From assembly GCA_913775175.1 (NCBI GenBank), contig CAJYKU010000015.1, forward strand, positions 1-35,580: a stretch of 35,580 bases of DNA. Reading direction: 5' to 3'. Shown one piece after another: positions 27,162 to 35,580 of this stretch. Numbering within the stretch: position 1 is the first letter of the stretch; every line of letters begins with the position of its first letter. The notes beneath the pieces were generated by a model. It was not told where the DNA came from. It was given only the letters and a program-made list of their open reading frames with translations, and did no database searches. The stretch comes from an uncultured Pantoea sp. (GTDB taxonomy: Bacteria; Pseudomonadota; Gammaproteobacteria; Enterobacterales; Enterobacteriaceae). The position numbers and the translations under genes are program-made.

Positions 27162-28283
27162 CTAGCCGGCAAAAAACCAGTAGCCGCTGTTGACCAGTCC
27201 TGCCAGCTGTGCCAGCAGTGCAGGGTCGTCCAGCGCTTCGCCAAAATCAGCCAGCGAGAGTTCATGCTTGTTTGCCAGTGCAGCCAGCATCTGCGGATGC
27301 TGGCTGGTGATCTGTTCACCGTTCACATACACCGCTTTACCCAGCGTCAGGACGCGCAAACCACCCAGACGGGTTAGCGTCTCACCCTGCTGCAGCGCAT
27401 CATAGATTTCATCCGGCTGATAGGGTGGCTCTGGCGGTGCAATGTCGAGCTCATGACGCGACTGCGAAATAAATTCACCAAACCACTGGCTGAACTGCTC
27501 TGGCTGATTAATGACGTCCAGCATAACCTGGCGGATTCCCTCAACTTCAGACGGCAGGATCTGCGACGGGCAGGCGCGCGTTGGTACGTCGGGATCGCTA
27601 TAACGATAACTGCCCAGTTCATGCGCCAGCATATAATCAGCAAAGCCGCTGATTAACTCACGACCATTCGGCGCCCGAAAGCCCACCGAGTAGTTGAGCG
27701 CGTTCTCGAGTGAGTAGCCTTCATGCGGAAATCCAGGTGGAATATAGAGAATATCGCCCGGCTCCAGCTCTTCATCGATAATCGCCTCAAATGGCGCAAC
27801 CTGCAGCAAATCGGGATGCGGACAGTGCTGCTTCATCGGCACTTTTTCTCCCACCCGCCAGCGACGGCGGCCGGTGCCCTGGATGATAAACACATCATAC
27901 TGATCAAAGTGAGGGCCGACGCCGCCCCCCGGCACTGAAAATGAGATCATCAGATCGTCAATGCGCCAGTCGGGTAAAAAACGGAACGGACGCATCAGCG
28001 CAGCGGAAGGCTCGTGCCAGTGGTTAACCGCCTGAACCAGCAGTGACCAGTTGTTTTCGCCCAAATGATCGTAGCTCTCAAACGGCCCGTGGCTGACCTG
28101 CCACTTATCGTTATGCTGGCTGACAAGGCGGCTATCGACCTCGTTCTCCATTGCCAGACCGGCCAGTTCATCAGGAGAGATGGGATCGGTGAAGTTTTTA
28201 AACCCGCGCTTCAAAACTACCGGACGTTTTTGCCAGTAGCGCTGAATAAAGTCGGGCCAGTTGATGTCGAGCTGATAATCCAT
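27162..28283 (-). CDS. roxA: 50S ribosomal protein L16 3-hydroxylase (JmjC oxygenase)
   Basis: RoxA (YcfD) is an Fe(II)/2-oxoglutarate oxygenase that hydroxylates an arginine of ribosomal protein L16 in E. coli. Iron ligands are His125 and Asp127 (HFD, where E. coli has HLD) and His187 in PPGFPHEGY. The JmjC core is followed by the dimerisation part and a C-terminal winged-helix domain ending NSGYWFFAG. I chose the ATG at 28283, giving 373 residues as in E. coli; the open frame continues 12 codons upstream without family support. It follows phoQ by 58 bases on the same strand, but a shared transcript is not established. Confidence 0.96.
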   Translation of the reverse strand: MDYQLDINWPDFIQRYWQKRPVVLKRGFKNFTDPISPDELAGLAMENEVDSRLVSQHNDKWQVSHGPFESYDHLGENNWSLLVQAVNHWHEPSAALMRPFRFLPDWRIDDLMISFSVPGGGVGPHFDQYDVFIIQGTGRRRWRVGEKVPMKQHCPHPDLLQVAPFEAIIDEELEPGDILYIPPGFPHEGYSLENALNYSVGFRAPNGRELISGFADYMLAHELGSYRYSDPDVPTRACPSQILPSEVEGIRQVMLDVINQPEQFSQWFGEFISQSRHELDIAPPEPPYQPDEIYDALQQGETLTRLGGLRVLTLGKAVYVNGEQITSQHPQMLAALANKHELSLADFGEALDDPALLAQLAGLVNSGYWFFAG

Positions 28284-28341
28284 ACGAATGTTTCCGGTCG
28301 GAGCAAGAATTGCTGCCAAGTATAACAGTCTGCGGCCGGTT

Positions 28342-29802
28342 CTACTCGCGGTGATGTGTAACTTCCTGGCGCTGAAATATCACTTCCATCCGTGTCCCGC
28401 CCAGCGGGCTGGCCGAAGCGCTTACGCTACCGGCATACTGCTCAAGAATATCGCGGACAACTGCCAGCCCCAATCCCTGACCGGGACGCAGCGTATCAGC
28501 GCGCTGGCCACGCACAAAAATCAGGTCGCGCTTGCTTTCAGGGATACCAGGACCGTCATCATCGATATAGAGATGCAGCGCATGTTCAGTCTGACGTGCG
28601 CTGACTTCAATAAACTCTAGGCAATATTTACAGGCGTTATCCAGCACGTTTCCCAGCACCTCCATAAAATCATTCTGGTCGCCGGTAAAGGTGAGCTCGG
28701 GGGAGATATCAAGCGTGATCTCAACGCCTTTGCGCTGGTAGACCTTGTTTAGTGCGGAGCAAAGGCTATCAAGCAGGGCAGAGACGGAGTGCAGATCGCG
28801 CTGCAGGGGATTATGATCGGCCTGCATACTGGCACGATGCAGGTAGTAGCCTATCTGCTGGGAAATACGGCTAATCTGCTCCAGCATAACGGGTTCAGCC
28901 TGCTCAATTGTCACTGATTTGCCGTTGCGCAGCGAGCGCAGCGTGCTCTGCAGCACCGCCAGCGGCGTTTTCAGGCTATGAGTAAGATCGGATAGCGTTG
29001 TGCGGTAGCGGGTGTAACGCTGTCGCTCATTGGTCAGCAGCAGGTTCAGATTTCGCACCAGACTGCGCAGCTCCTGCGGAGGATTATCACCCAGATTCTC
29101 CCGCTGTCCGGTTTCCAGCTCACGCACCTGAGCAGTAAGATCGCCAATCGGTCGCAGGCTCCAGTGCGCTGCCAGCCACAACAGCGGGATCACCAGCAGC
29201 AGGTTGGCCGCCAGAACATAGCTGAACCATGACCAGACTACGTCAGAATGCTGAAGCTCCTGCGGAATAGAGTCCACAACGACAATGGTCAGTGCGGGCA
29301 GGTTAATAGTCGCGTCATAACGATTTACCGCTACAGAGTGGGTAAAGGTGTCATTACTGTCGCTATCCAGCGCATGCAGCCGCTGCTGTGCCTGCACATT
29401 ATTGCCCAGAGCAGCCTGGCTGGTGCGATTCGAGGTATCAATCTCATAAAAATCGGGCCTGAGCAGCCAGTCCGGCTGGATTTTCTGGCGAATTTCCGGC
29501 ACATCACGCTGCTGCCATAGCAGCTTACCGTGCTCATCATAGATAAACACCAGCGTAGGAAAATTAAGCGTCATACGTTCAGGCTGGGCGATAGTGAGCT
29601 TGTTGTTCTGCCACTGAGCCAGCGTGAAAAAGAGATTGCTTTCACCGCGCATGACGCGATAGGTGTTTTTATCAAAGCTTACGACATAGCCAACTACCGC
29701 TACCATCCCGTAAGAGAGTGAGATAAACAGTACTACAGCTGCAGTCGCCAGCAGAAAGCGGGCGCGTAGCGAAAGTGGACGCAGGCGACGTAACCAGTTC
29801 AT
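28342..29802 (-). CDS. phoQ: Sensor histidine kinase PhoQ
   Basis: PhoQ senses low Mg2+, acid and cationic peptides in the periplasm and controls PhoP phosphorylation. Two membrane segments (about residues 17-39 and 191-212) bracket the periplasmic PAS-like sensor. HAMP follows ([15 protein letters not shown]). The H box is [10 protein letters not shown] with His275 (E. coli His277), the N box DNACKYC, and the glycine boxes DDGPGIP and GQGLGLA. The 486 residues equal E. coli. The acidic cluster before THSVAVN is reduced: LDSDSNDTF here against a run of six acidic residues in E. coli. The ATG lies three bases after the phoP stop. Confidence 0.97.
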   Translation of the reverse strand: MNWLRRLRPLSLRARFLLATAAVVLFISLSYGMVAVVGYVVSFDKNTYRVMRGESNLFFTLAQWQNNKLTIAQPERMTLNFPTLVFIYDEHGKLLWQQRDVPEIRQKIQPDWLLRPDFYEIDTSNRTSQAALGNNVQAQQRLHALDSDSNDTFTHSVAVNRYDATINLPALTIVVVDSIPQELQHSDVVWSWFSYVLAANLLLVIPLLWLAAHWSLRPIGDLTAQVRELETGQRENLGDNPPQELRSLVRNLNLLLTNERQRYTRYRTTLSDLTHSLKTPLAVLQSTLRSLRNGKSVTIEQAEPVMLEQISRISQQIGYYLHRASMQADHNPLQRDLHSVSALLDSLCSALNKVYQRKGVEITLDISPELTFTGDQNDFMEVLGNVLDNACKYCLEFIEVSARQTEHALHLYIDDDGPGIPESKRDLIFVRGQRADTLRPGQGLGLAVVRDILEQYAGSVSASASPLGGTRMEVIFQRQEVTHHRE

Positions 29803-29805
29803 TAA

Positions 29806-30474
29806 TCAGAGATCAAAGCGATAGCCCTGGCCCCGTACGGTGTTAATCACCTCAGCAGGATAGAGAGCAAGTATTTTTTTTCGCAGACGACCCATGAGAA
29901 CATCAATAGTATGACTCTCACGCAGCTCAGCGTCAGGATAGAGCTGCAGCATCAGTGAATCTTTACTGACGACTTTGCCTGCATTGCGGATCAGCGTTTC
30001 AGCAATGGTGTACTCAAACGCAGTGAGCTTCACCGGTGCTTCATCAACCGTGAGTTCGCGACGTGAAAGATCGATCTGAAACGGCGGCAGCGAAATAATC
30101 TGTGAGGCGAGTCCACTGTTGCGACGCATCAGCGCCTGCAGACGGGCAGAGACCTCTTCAATGTGAAAAGGTTTAGTGACATAGTCATCAGCGCCAGCTT
30201 CCAGCGCTTCTACTTTAGCCTGCCACCCTTCACGCGCTGTCAGCACCAGAATAGGCTGACGCACCGACTCACCGCGCCAGCGACGGATCAGGCTCATACC
30301 ATCTTCGTCGGGCAGGCCAAGATCGACCAGCGCAATATCGGGCAGATGTTCCTGCAAAAAGTAATCAGCCTCTTTTGCATCTTCCGCCGCATCTACCTGA
30401 TGCCCCATTTCACGCAACTGAACGGCGAGATGATGGCGCAGCAGAGCATTATCTTCCACAACCAGAACGCGCAT
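29806..30474 (-). CDS. phoP: Response regulator PhoP
   Basis: PhoP is an OmpR-type regulator that binds tandem (T/G)GTTTA boxes and governs Mg2+ homeostasis, lipid A changes and stress genes. The receiver domain has the acidic pocket VVEDNA, phospho-acceptor Asp51 in [10 protein letters not shown], Thr in LVLTARE and Lys in YVTKPFH. The C-terminal winged helix carries [18 protein letters not shown], the recognition helix, unchanged from E. coli, so the DNA target should be the same. The product has 222 residues; only the terminal Arg of E. coli is missing. It is preceded by a good PhoP box, implying autoregulation. Confidence 0.98.
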   Translation of the reverse strand: MRVLVVEDNALLRHHLAVQLREMGHQVDAAEDAKEADYFLQEHLPDIALVDLGLPDEDGMSLIRRWRGESVRQPILVLTAREGWQAKVEALEAGADDYVTKPFHIEEVSARLQALMRRNSGLASQIISLPPFQIDLSRRELTVDEAPVKLTAFEYTIAETLIRNAGKVVSKDSLMLQLYPDAELRESHTIDVLMGRLRKKILALYPAEVINTVRGQGYRFDL

Positions 30475-30512
30475 ATCTTTTCCTTACCTGCAAACTCAAT
30501 GACGATAAAGAG

Positions 30513-30547
30513 AGTATATGTGAAAAGAGCTAAACCAGAGAGCAACG
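30513..30547 (-). promoter_or_regulatory. phoP promoter with PhoP box
   Basis: On the minus strand CGTTGC (30542-30547), five bases, then GGTTTA (30531-30536) form a PhoP-box-like direct repeat with 11-base period. The -10 TATACT (30513-30518) lies exactly 12 bases further, the spacing typical of PhoP-activated promoters. The second half-site is perfect and the first matches about half. The predicted leader is about 30-35 bases. Confidence 0.65.
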
Positions 30548-30575
30548 TAACAGGCACGCCTGGCGCGCCTGTTAC
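30547..30575. terminator. 29-bp near-perfect palindrome between purB and phoP
   Basis: Arms 30547-30560 and 30562-30575 are complementary at 13 of 14 positions, separated by a single T; the outer part is GTAACAGGC/GCCTGTTAC and the inner part holds GGCGCGCC. It follows the purB stop by 25 bases and abuts the PhoP box. Downstream of it on the minus strand only short T groups occur (CTCTCTGGTTT), so it may be a purB terminator, an operator, or both. Confidence 0.6.
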
Positions 30576-30600
30576 AGTAGCATAACCTGCTATAAACGAA

Positions 30601-32656
<2,056 letters not shown>

Positions 32657-32690
32657 GCGTTACTCCTGCTGGAAAGTCCACTGTGTGGTT

Positions 32691-33803
32691 TCAGGCTTCC
32701 GACAGCGGCAAGCGCTGCTCGATAATACCCCCACCCAGGCAGATCTCACCCTGATAGAATACGGCAGATTGCCCTGGGGTCACTGCCGCTACTGGCTCAT
32801 CAAAGCGCACCTCGATACAGTCGTCGCCAAGCGGCATCAGCGTGCAGGGAATATCACTCTGGCGATAACGGGTTTTAACTGTACAACGCAGCGGCGCGGC
32901 GATTGTCTGACGATCTACCCAATGCAGCTGACGCGCCACCAGACCCACTGACATCAGTCGCGGATGCTCGCCACCCTGTGCGACAATCAGCCGGTTACGT
33001 GCCACATCTTTGTCCACGACATACCAGGGATCATCATTGCTCTCTTTGCGTCCGCCGATGCCCAGTCCTTTACGCTGACCCAGCGTATGATACATCAGGC
33101 CCTGATGTTCGCCGACAATCTCGCCATCGACCGTCTCGATTTCACCCGGTTGTGCGGGCAGATAGCGTCCGAGAAAATCGCGAAATTTACGCTCGCCGAT
33201 AAAACAGATGCCGGTAGAATCTTTTTTCTTTGCGGTGATGAGATCCAGCTGCTCGGCAATACGACGCACCTCTGGCTTCTCCAGCTCGCCTACCGGGAAC
33301 AGGCTCTGTGCAATCTGCTGATGGCTCAGGGTGTAGAGGAAATAGCTTTGATCTTTATTGCCATCAAGACCGCGCAGCAGCTGACTTTTGCCCGCGACAT
33401 CGCCGCGGCGCACATAGTGACCGGTCGCAATAAAATCTGCGCCCAGATCGTCCGCAGCAAATTCAAGAAAGGCTTTGAATTTGATCTCTTTGTTGCAGAG
33501 GATATCGGGGTTTGGGGTGCGGCCCGCTTTATACTCTTCAAGGAAATGTTCAAACACATTATCCCAGTACTCTGCGGCAAAATTAATTTTATGTAATTTA
33601 ATCCCCAGTTTATCGCAGACAGCCTGTGCGTCAGCCAGATCGTCAGCCGCAGTGCAATACTCCTCGCCGTCATCTTCCTCCCAGTTCTTCATGAACAGGC
33701 CTTCAACCTGATAGCCCTGCTGCTGCAGTAGCCATGCGGAAACGGAAGAATCGACGCCGCCGGACATTCCGACGATTACTTTTTTCTGGCTGTTGTCAGA
33801 CAT
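32691..33803 (-). CDS. mnmA: tRNA-specific 2-thiouridylase MnmA
   Basis: MnmA adds sulfur to position 2 of the wobble uridine in tRNAs for Lys, Glu and Gln, using ATP and sulfur relayed from IscS through TusE. The PP-loop GMSGGVDSS is at residues 12-20. Catalytic cysteines lie in [12 protein letters not shown] (about 103) and [19 protein letters not shown] (about 200). [13 protein letters not shown] and the C-terminal barrel ([19 protein letters not shown]) are conserved. I chose the ATG at 33803, giving 370 residues; the frame is open another 46 codons upstream through the intergenic gap into nudJ, but that sequence is unrelated to MnmA. Confidence 0.97.
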   Translation of the reverse strand: MSDNSQKKVIVGMSGGVDSSVSAWLLQQQGYQVEGLFMKNWEEDDGEEYCTAADDLADAQAVCDKLGIKLHKINFAAEYWDNVFEHFLEEYKAGRTPNPDILCNKEIKFKAFLEFAADDLGADFIATGHYVRRGDVAGKSQLLRGLDGNKDQSYFLYTLSHQQIAQSLFPVGELEKPEVRRIAEQLDLITAKKKDSTGICFIGERKFRDFLGRYLPAQPGEIETVDGEIVGEHQGLMYHTLGQRKGLGIGGRKESNDDPWYVVDKDVARNRLIVAQGGEHPRLMSVGLVARQLHWVDRQTIAAPLRCTVKTRYRQSDIPCTLMPLGDDCIEVRFDEPVAAVTPGQSAVFYQGEICLGGGIIEQRLPLSEA

Positions 33804-33843
33804 GACGCACTCTTGATTACAGTAAAACAGGCGGCGCATTCTA

Positions 33844-34317
33844 TCACGGAGTCGCGGTGTGCGCATCCTCATGAAAGGGCCAGCGAAAGGGGGATACCAG
33901 CTGCAGTGGATAACGCATTCCCTGTTGCCAGAGGCGCACACTCTCTGCCACCAGCGGCGAACGTAGTTGATTGGACGTAAGAATCTGCTCTGGCGTCAGC
34001 CACCAGCAGCAATCGATATCACTGTCCTGCGGTGTGGCGGGCAGCATCTCAGGCAGATCCACACCAAACAGAAAACGCACGAAAGGTGTATTGTCTGGCG
34101 CAATCCACTGCTGCACACCCAGAAAATAGTCTGGTGCAGAGCGAATACCTGTCTCTTCATAAAGCTCACGCTGAGCCGCTTCCTGCAGCGTTTCATCGGC
34201 TTCAAGATGGCCGGCAGGTTGATTCCAGGTTGCGCGATCGTCTACCCGTTCCTCTACCACCAGTAATTTACCCTGCGCCTGTACCAGACAGGCCACGGTT
34301 ACATGAGGTTTAAACAT
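33844..34317 (-). CDS. nudJ: Nudix phosphatase NudJ
   Basis: NudJ (YmfB) hydrolyses nucleoside triphosphates, and HMP pyrophosphate, the thiamine intermediate. The complete Nudix box GX5EX7REUXEEXGU is visible as [23 protein letters not shown] (in two parts [14 protein letters not shown] and RELYEETGI). Length is 157 residues against 153 in E. coli. It starts at ATG 34317, 27 bases after rluE, and precedes mnmA by 40 bases, the same arrangement as in E. coli. The C-terminal tail (HEDAHTATP) is variable in the family. Confidence 0.95.
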   Translation of the reverse strand: MFKPHVTVACLVQAQGKLLVVEERVDDRATWNQPAGHLEADETLQEAAQRELYEETGIRSAPDYFLGVQQWIAPDNTPFVRFLFGVDLPEMLPATPQDSDIDCCWWLTPEQILTSNQLRSPLVAESVRLWQQGMRYPLQLVSPFRWPFHEDAHTATP

Positions 34318-34344
34318 CGTTTTCTCGCTATGGTTAACCTGTAG

Positions 34345-34983
34345 TTATTGAAATTCCGCGCTGATATCGCGCCATTCACCCGAAGCAATATTGCCAAGCT
34401 GATGCTCACCCAGTGCAAAGCGGATCAGACGCAGAGTAGGAAAGCCAATATGCGCAGTCATGCGCCGCACCTGCCGGTTGCGTCCCTCATAAAGTGTGAT
34501 TTTCAGCCAGCTGGTGGGAATGGTTTTACGTTCACGTACCGGCGGCGTACGTGGCCAGAGCCAGTCAGGTTCCTCTGTCAGCGCTATACCCGCTGGCAGA
34601 GTAGGCCCGTCATTTAGCTCAACTCCGGCGCGGAGTCGGGCTAAATCCACCTCCTGCGGCACCCCTTCAACCTGCACAAAATAGATTTTGCCGGTGCGTT
34701 TGCCGGGCTGGGTGAGTTGTGCCTGTAGTGCACCGTCGTTGGTCAGTAACATCAGCCCTTCGCTGTCGCGATCCAGCCGACCGGCGGCATAGACATCGCT
34801 TACCGGAATAAAATCTTTTAACGTGCGTCGGCCCGCGTCATCGCTGAACTGCGGCAGGACATCAAAAGGTTTGTTAAATAAAATAACGCGTCGTGGCCCA
34901 ACCGGGCGCGCCGGGCGGCGACTGGCGTTGCGTGGTGCGCTGGTGCGCTTAGCGCGGTGATTTTGCTGAGATGTTTTTCGCAT
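34345..34983 (-). CDS. rluE: 23S rRNA pseudouridine(2457) synthase RluE
   Basis: RluE converts U2457 of 23S rRNA to pseudouridine. The catalytic Asp is in [39 protein letters not shown] and [24 protein letters not shown] are RsuA/RluB-E family blocks. No S4 domain precedes the core, as expected for RluE. The basic N-terminal tail (about residues 1-31) is low-complexity. The ATG at 34983 gives 212 residues; E. coli has 217 from an upstream start. It is divergent from icd and probably heads the transcript through nudJ and mnmA. Confidence 0.95.
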   Translation of the reverse strand: MRKTSQQNHRAKRTSAPRNASRRPARPVGPRRVILFNKPFDVLPQFSDDAGRRTLKDFIPVSDVYAAGRLDRDSEGLMLLTNDGALQAQLTQPGKRTGKIYFVQVEGVPQEVDLARLRAGVELNDGPTLPAGIALTEEPDWLWPRTPPVRERKTIPTSWLKITLYEGRNRQVRRMTAHIGFPTLRLIRFALGEHQLGNIASGEWRDISAEFQ

Positions 34984-35011
34984 GAGCTTTGCAGTTAGTC
35001 ATAATCGGCGC

Positions 35012-35017
35012 ATTATA
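35012..35017 (-). promoter_or_regulatory. Candidate -10 element for rluE
   Basis: On the minus strand a consensus TATAAT lies here, predicting a start about 22 bases before the rluE ATG. No convincing -35 hexamer is found 16-18 bases upstream. Confidence 0.3.
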
Positions 35018-35062
35018 ACGCGAAATTACGGTGATTGGCGTAGGGGAAATATTCAAGTAGTA

Positions 35063-35091
35063 TTGACCCGCATCTTACAAATCATTAACAA
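35063..35091 (+). promoter_or_regulatory. Candidate icd promoter
   Basis: TTGACC (35063-35068) is followed after 17 bases by TAACAA (35086-35091). The -35 is strong and the -10 weak. A start near 35098 would leave a very short leader containing the AAGGAG ribosome site at 35103-35108, so an upstream start is also possible. Confidence 0.3.
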
Positions 35092-35114
35092 AAAATCGCT
35101 CGAAGGAGAGGTTA

Positions 35115-35580
35115 ATGGAAAGCAAAGTAGTTGTTCCGGCAGAAGGTCAGAAAATCACCCTTGATCAGGGCAAACTGAATGTCCCGCATAACCCAATCAT
35201 TCCTTACATTGAGGGTGATGGTATCGGCGTTGACGTTTCCCCGGTCATGCTGAAAGTGGTTGATGCTGCCGTGAAGAAAGCCTACAACGGCGAGCGTAAA
35301 ATTTCCTGGATGGAAATCTTTACTGGTGAGAAATCAACAGAACTTTACGGCCAGGATGTCTGGCTGCCGCAGGAAACCCTGGATTTAATCAAAGAGTACC
35401 GCGTTGCCATCAAAGGCCCACTGACCACCCCGGTTGGCGGCGGTATTCGCTCGCTGAACGTGGCACTGCGTCAGGAGCTGGACCTTTACGTCTGCCTGCG
35501 TCCGGTACGCTACTACAAAGGCACGCCAAGCCCGGTCAAACGTCCGGAAGAGACCGATATGGTGATCTTCCGTGAGACCT
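35115..35580 (+). CDS. icd: Isocitrate dehydrogenase (NADP+), 5' part
   Basis: Icd oxidises isocitrate to 2-oxoglutarate in the citric acid cycle and is controlled by AceK phosphorylation in enterics. The first 155 codons are present, beginning [18 protein letters not shown], with [13 protein letters not shown] near the N terminus and [23 protein letters not shown], which holds the phosphorylatable serine equivalent to E. coli Ser113. Substrate-binding arginines lie in IRSLNVALR and CLRPVR. The ATG at 35115 follows AAGGAGAGG. The gene runs off the right edge; its 3' end, a known prophage integration site in E. coli, is not in view. Confidence 0.97.
   Translation, partial: MESKVVVPAEGQKITLDQGKLNVPHNPIIPYIEGDGIGVDVSPVMLKVVDAAVKKAYNGERKISWMEIFTGEKSTELYGQDVWLPQETLDLIKEYRVAIKGPLTTPVGGGIRSLNVALRQELDLYVCLRPVRYYKGTPSPVKRPEETDMVIFRET

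Noticed and set aside
32964..33596. 210-codon plus-strand frame inside mnmA
   Set aside because: Antisense to an intact, conserved mnmA; no ribosome site or family features.

Overview
The window is a chromosomal core segment from an Enterobacterales bacterium. Gene order and protein sequences closely follow the E. coli/Salmonella acpP-to-icd region, including shared unusual start codons (GTG for fabF, ycfJ and hflD; TTG for ndh). Divergence is clearest in pabC, holB, thiK, ycfL and lpoB. Several E. coli accessory genes are absent, which suggests a relative outside Escherichia/Salmonella, perhaps Erwiniaceae (Pantoea/Erwinia type). That placement is inference from memory, not from a search.

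Layout. 1-5836 (+): the end of acpP, then fabF, pabC, mltG, tmk, holB and tatD/ycfH, mostly overlapping: fatty-acid synthesis, folate, peptidoglycan termination, dTMP kinase and clamp-loader delta'. 5837-7610: ptsG with a recognisable CRP box, Mlc operator and SgrS-type leader. 7666-10979 (+): hinT-ycfL-lpoB-thiK-nagZ, a tight operon with an envelope theme. 11034-13370: ndh with a perfect FNR box, then ycfJ. 13359-13728: a three-copy tandem repeat of about 122-124 bp lying between the convergent ycfJ and mfd. 13743-17195 (-): mfd. 17196-17641: a geneless divergent region holding a candidate promoter and a possible 36-codon ORF. 17642-20779 (+): lolCDE, the lipoprotein release ABC transporter that would sort the lipoproteins YcfL and LpoB encoded nearby. 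20927-21760: cobB.

The right half is mainly on the minus strand: potABCD (polyamine uptake), with divergent pepT on the plus strand, then roxA, phoQ, phoP (with a candidate PhoP box), purB, hflD, mnmA, nudJ and rluE, ending at the divergent 5' end of icd.

No tRNA, rRNA, CRISPR array, insertion sequence, prophage or defence system was seen, and I found no new multi-gene system. The features most worth a second look are the ycfJ-mfd tandem repeat with its overlapping hairpins, the mfd-lolC gap with its small-ORF candidate, the near-perfect palindrome abutting the phoP promoter, the reduced acidic patch of PhoQ, and the missing E. coli neighbours (fhuE, ycfP, comR-bhsA-ldtC, ycfT, nagK, ycfZ-ymfA).
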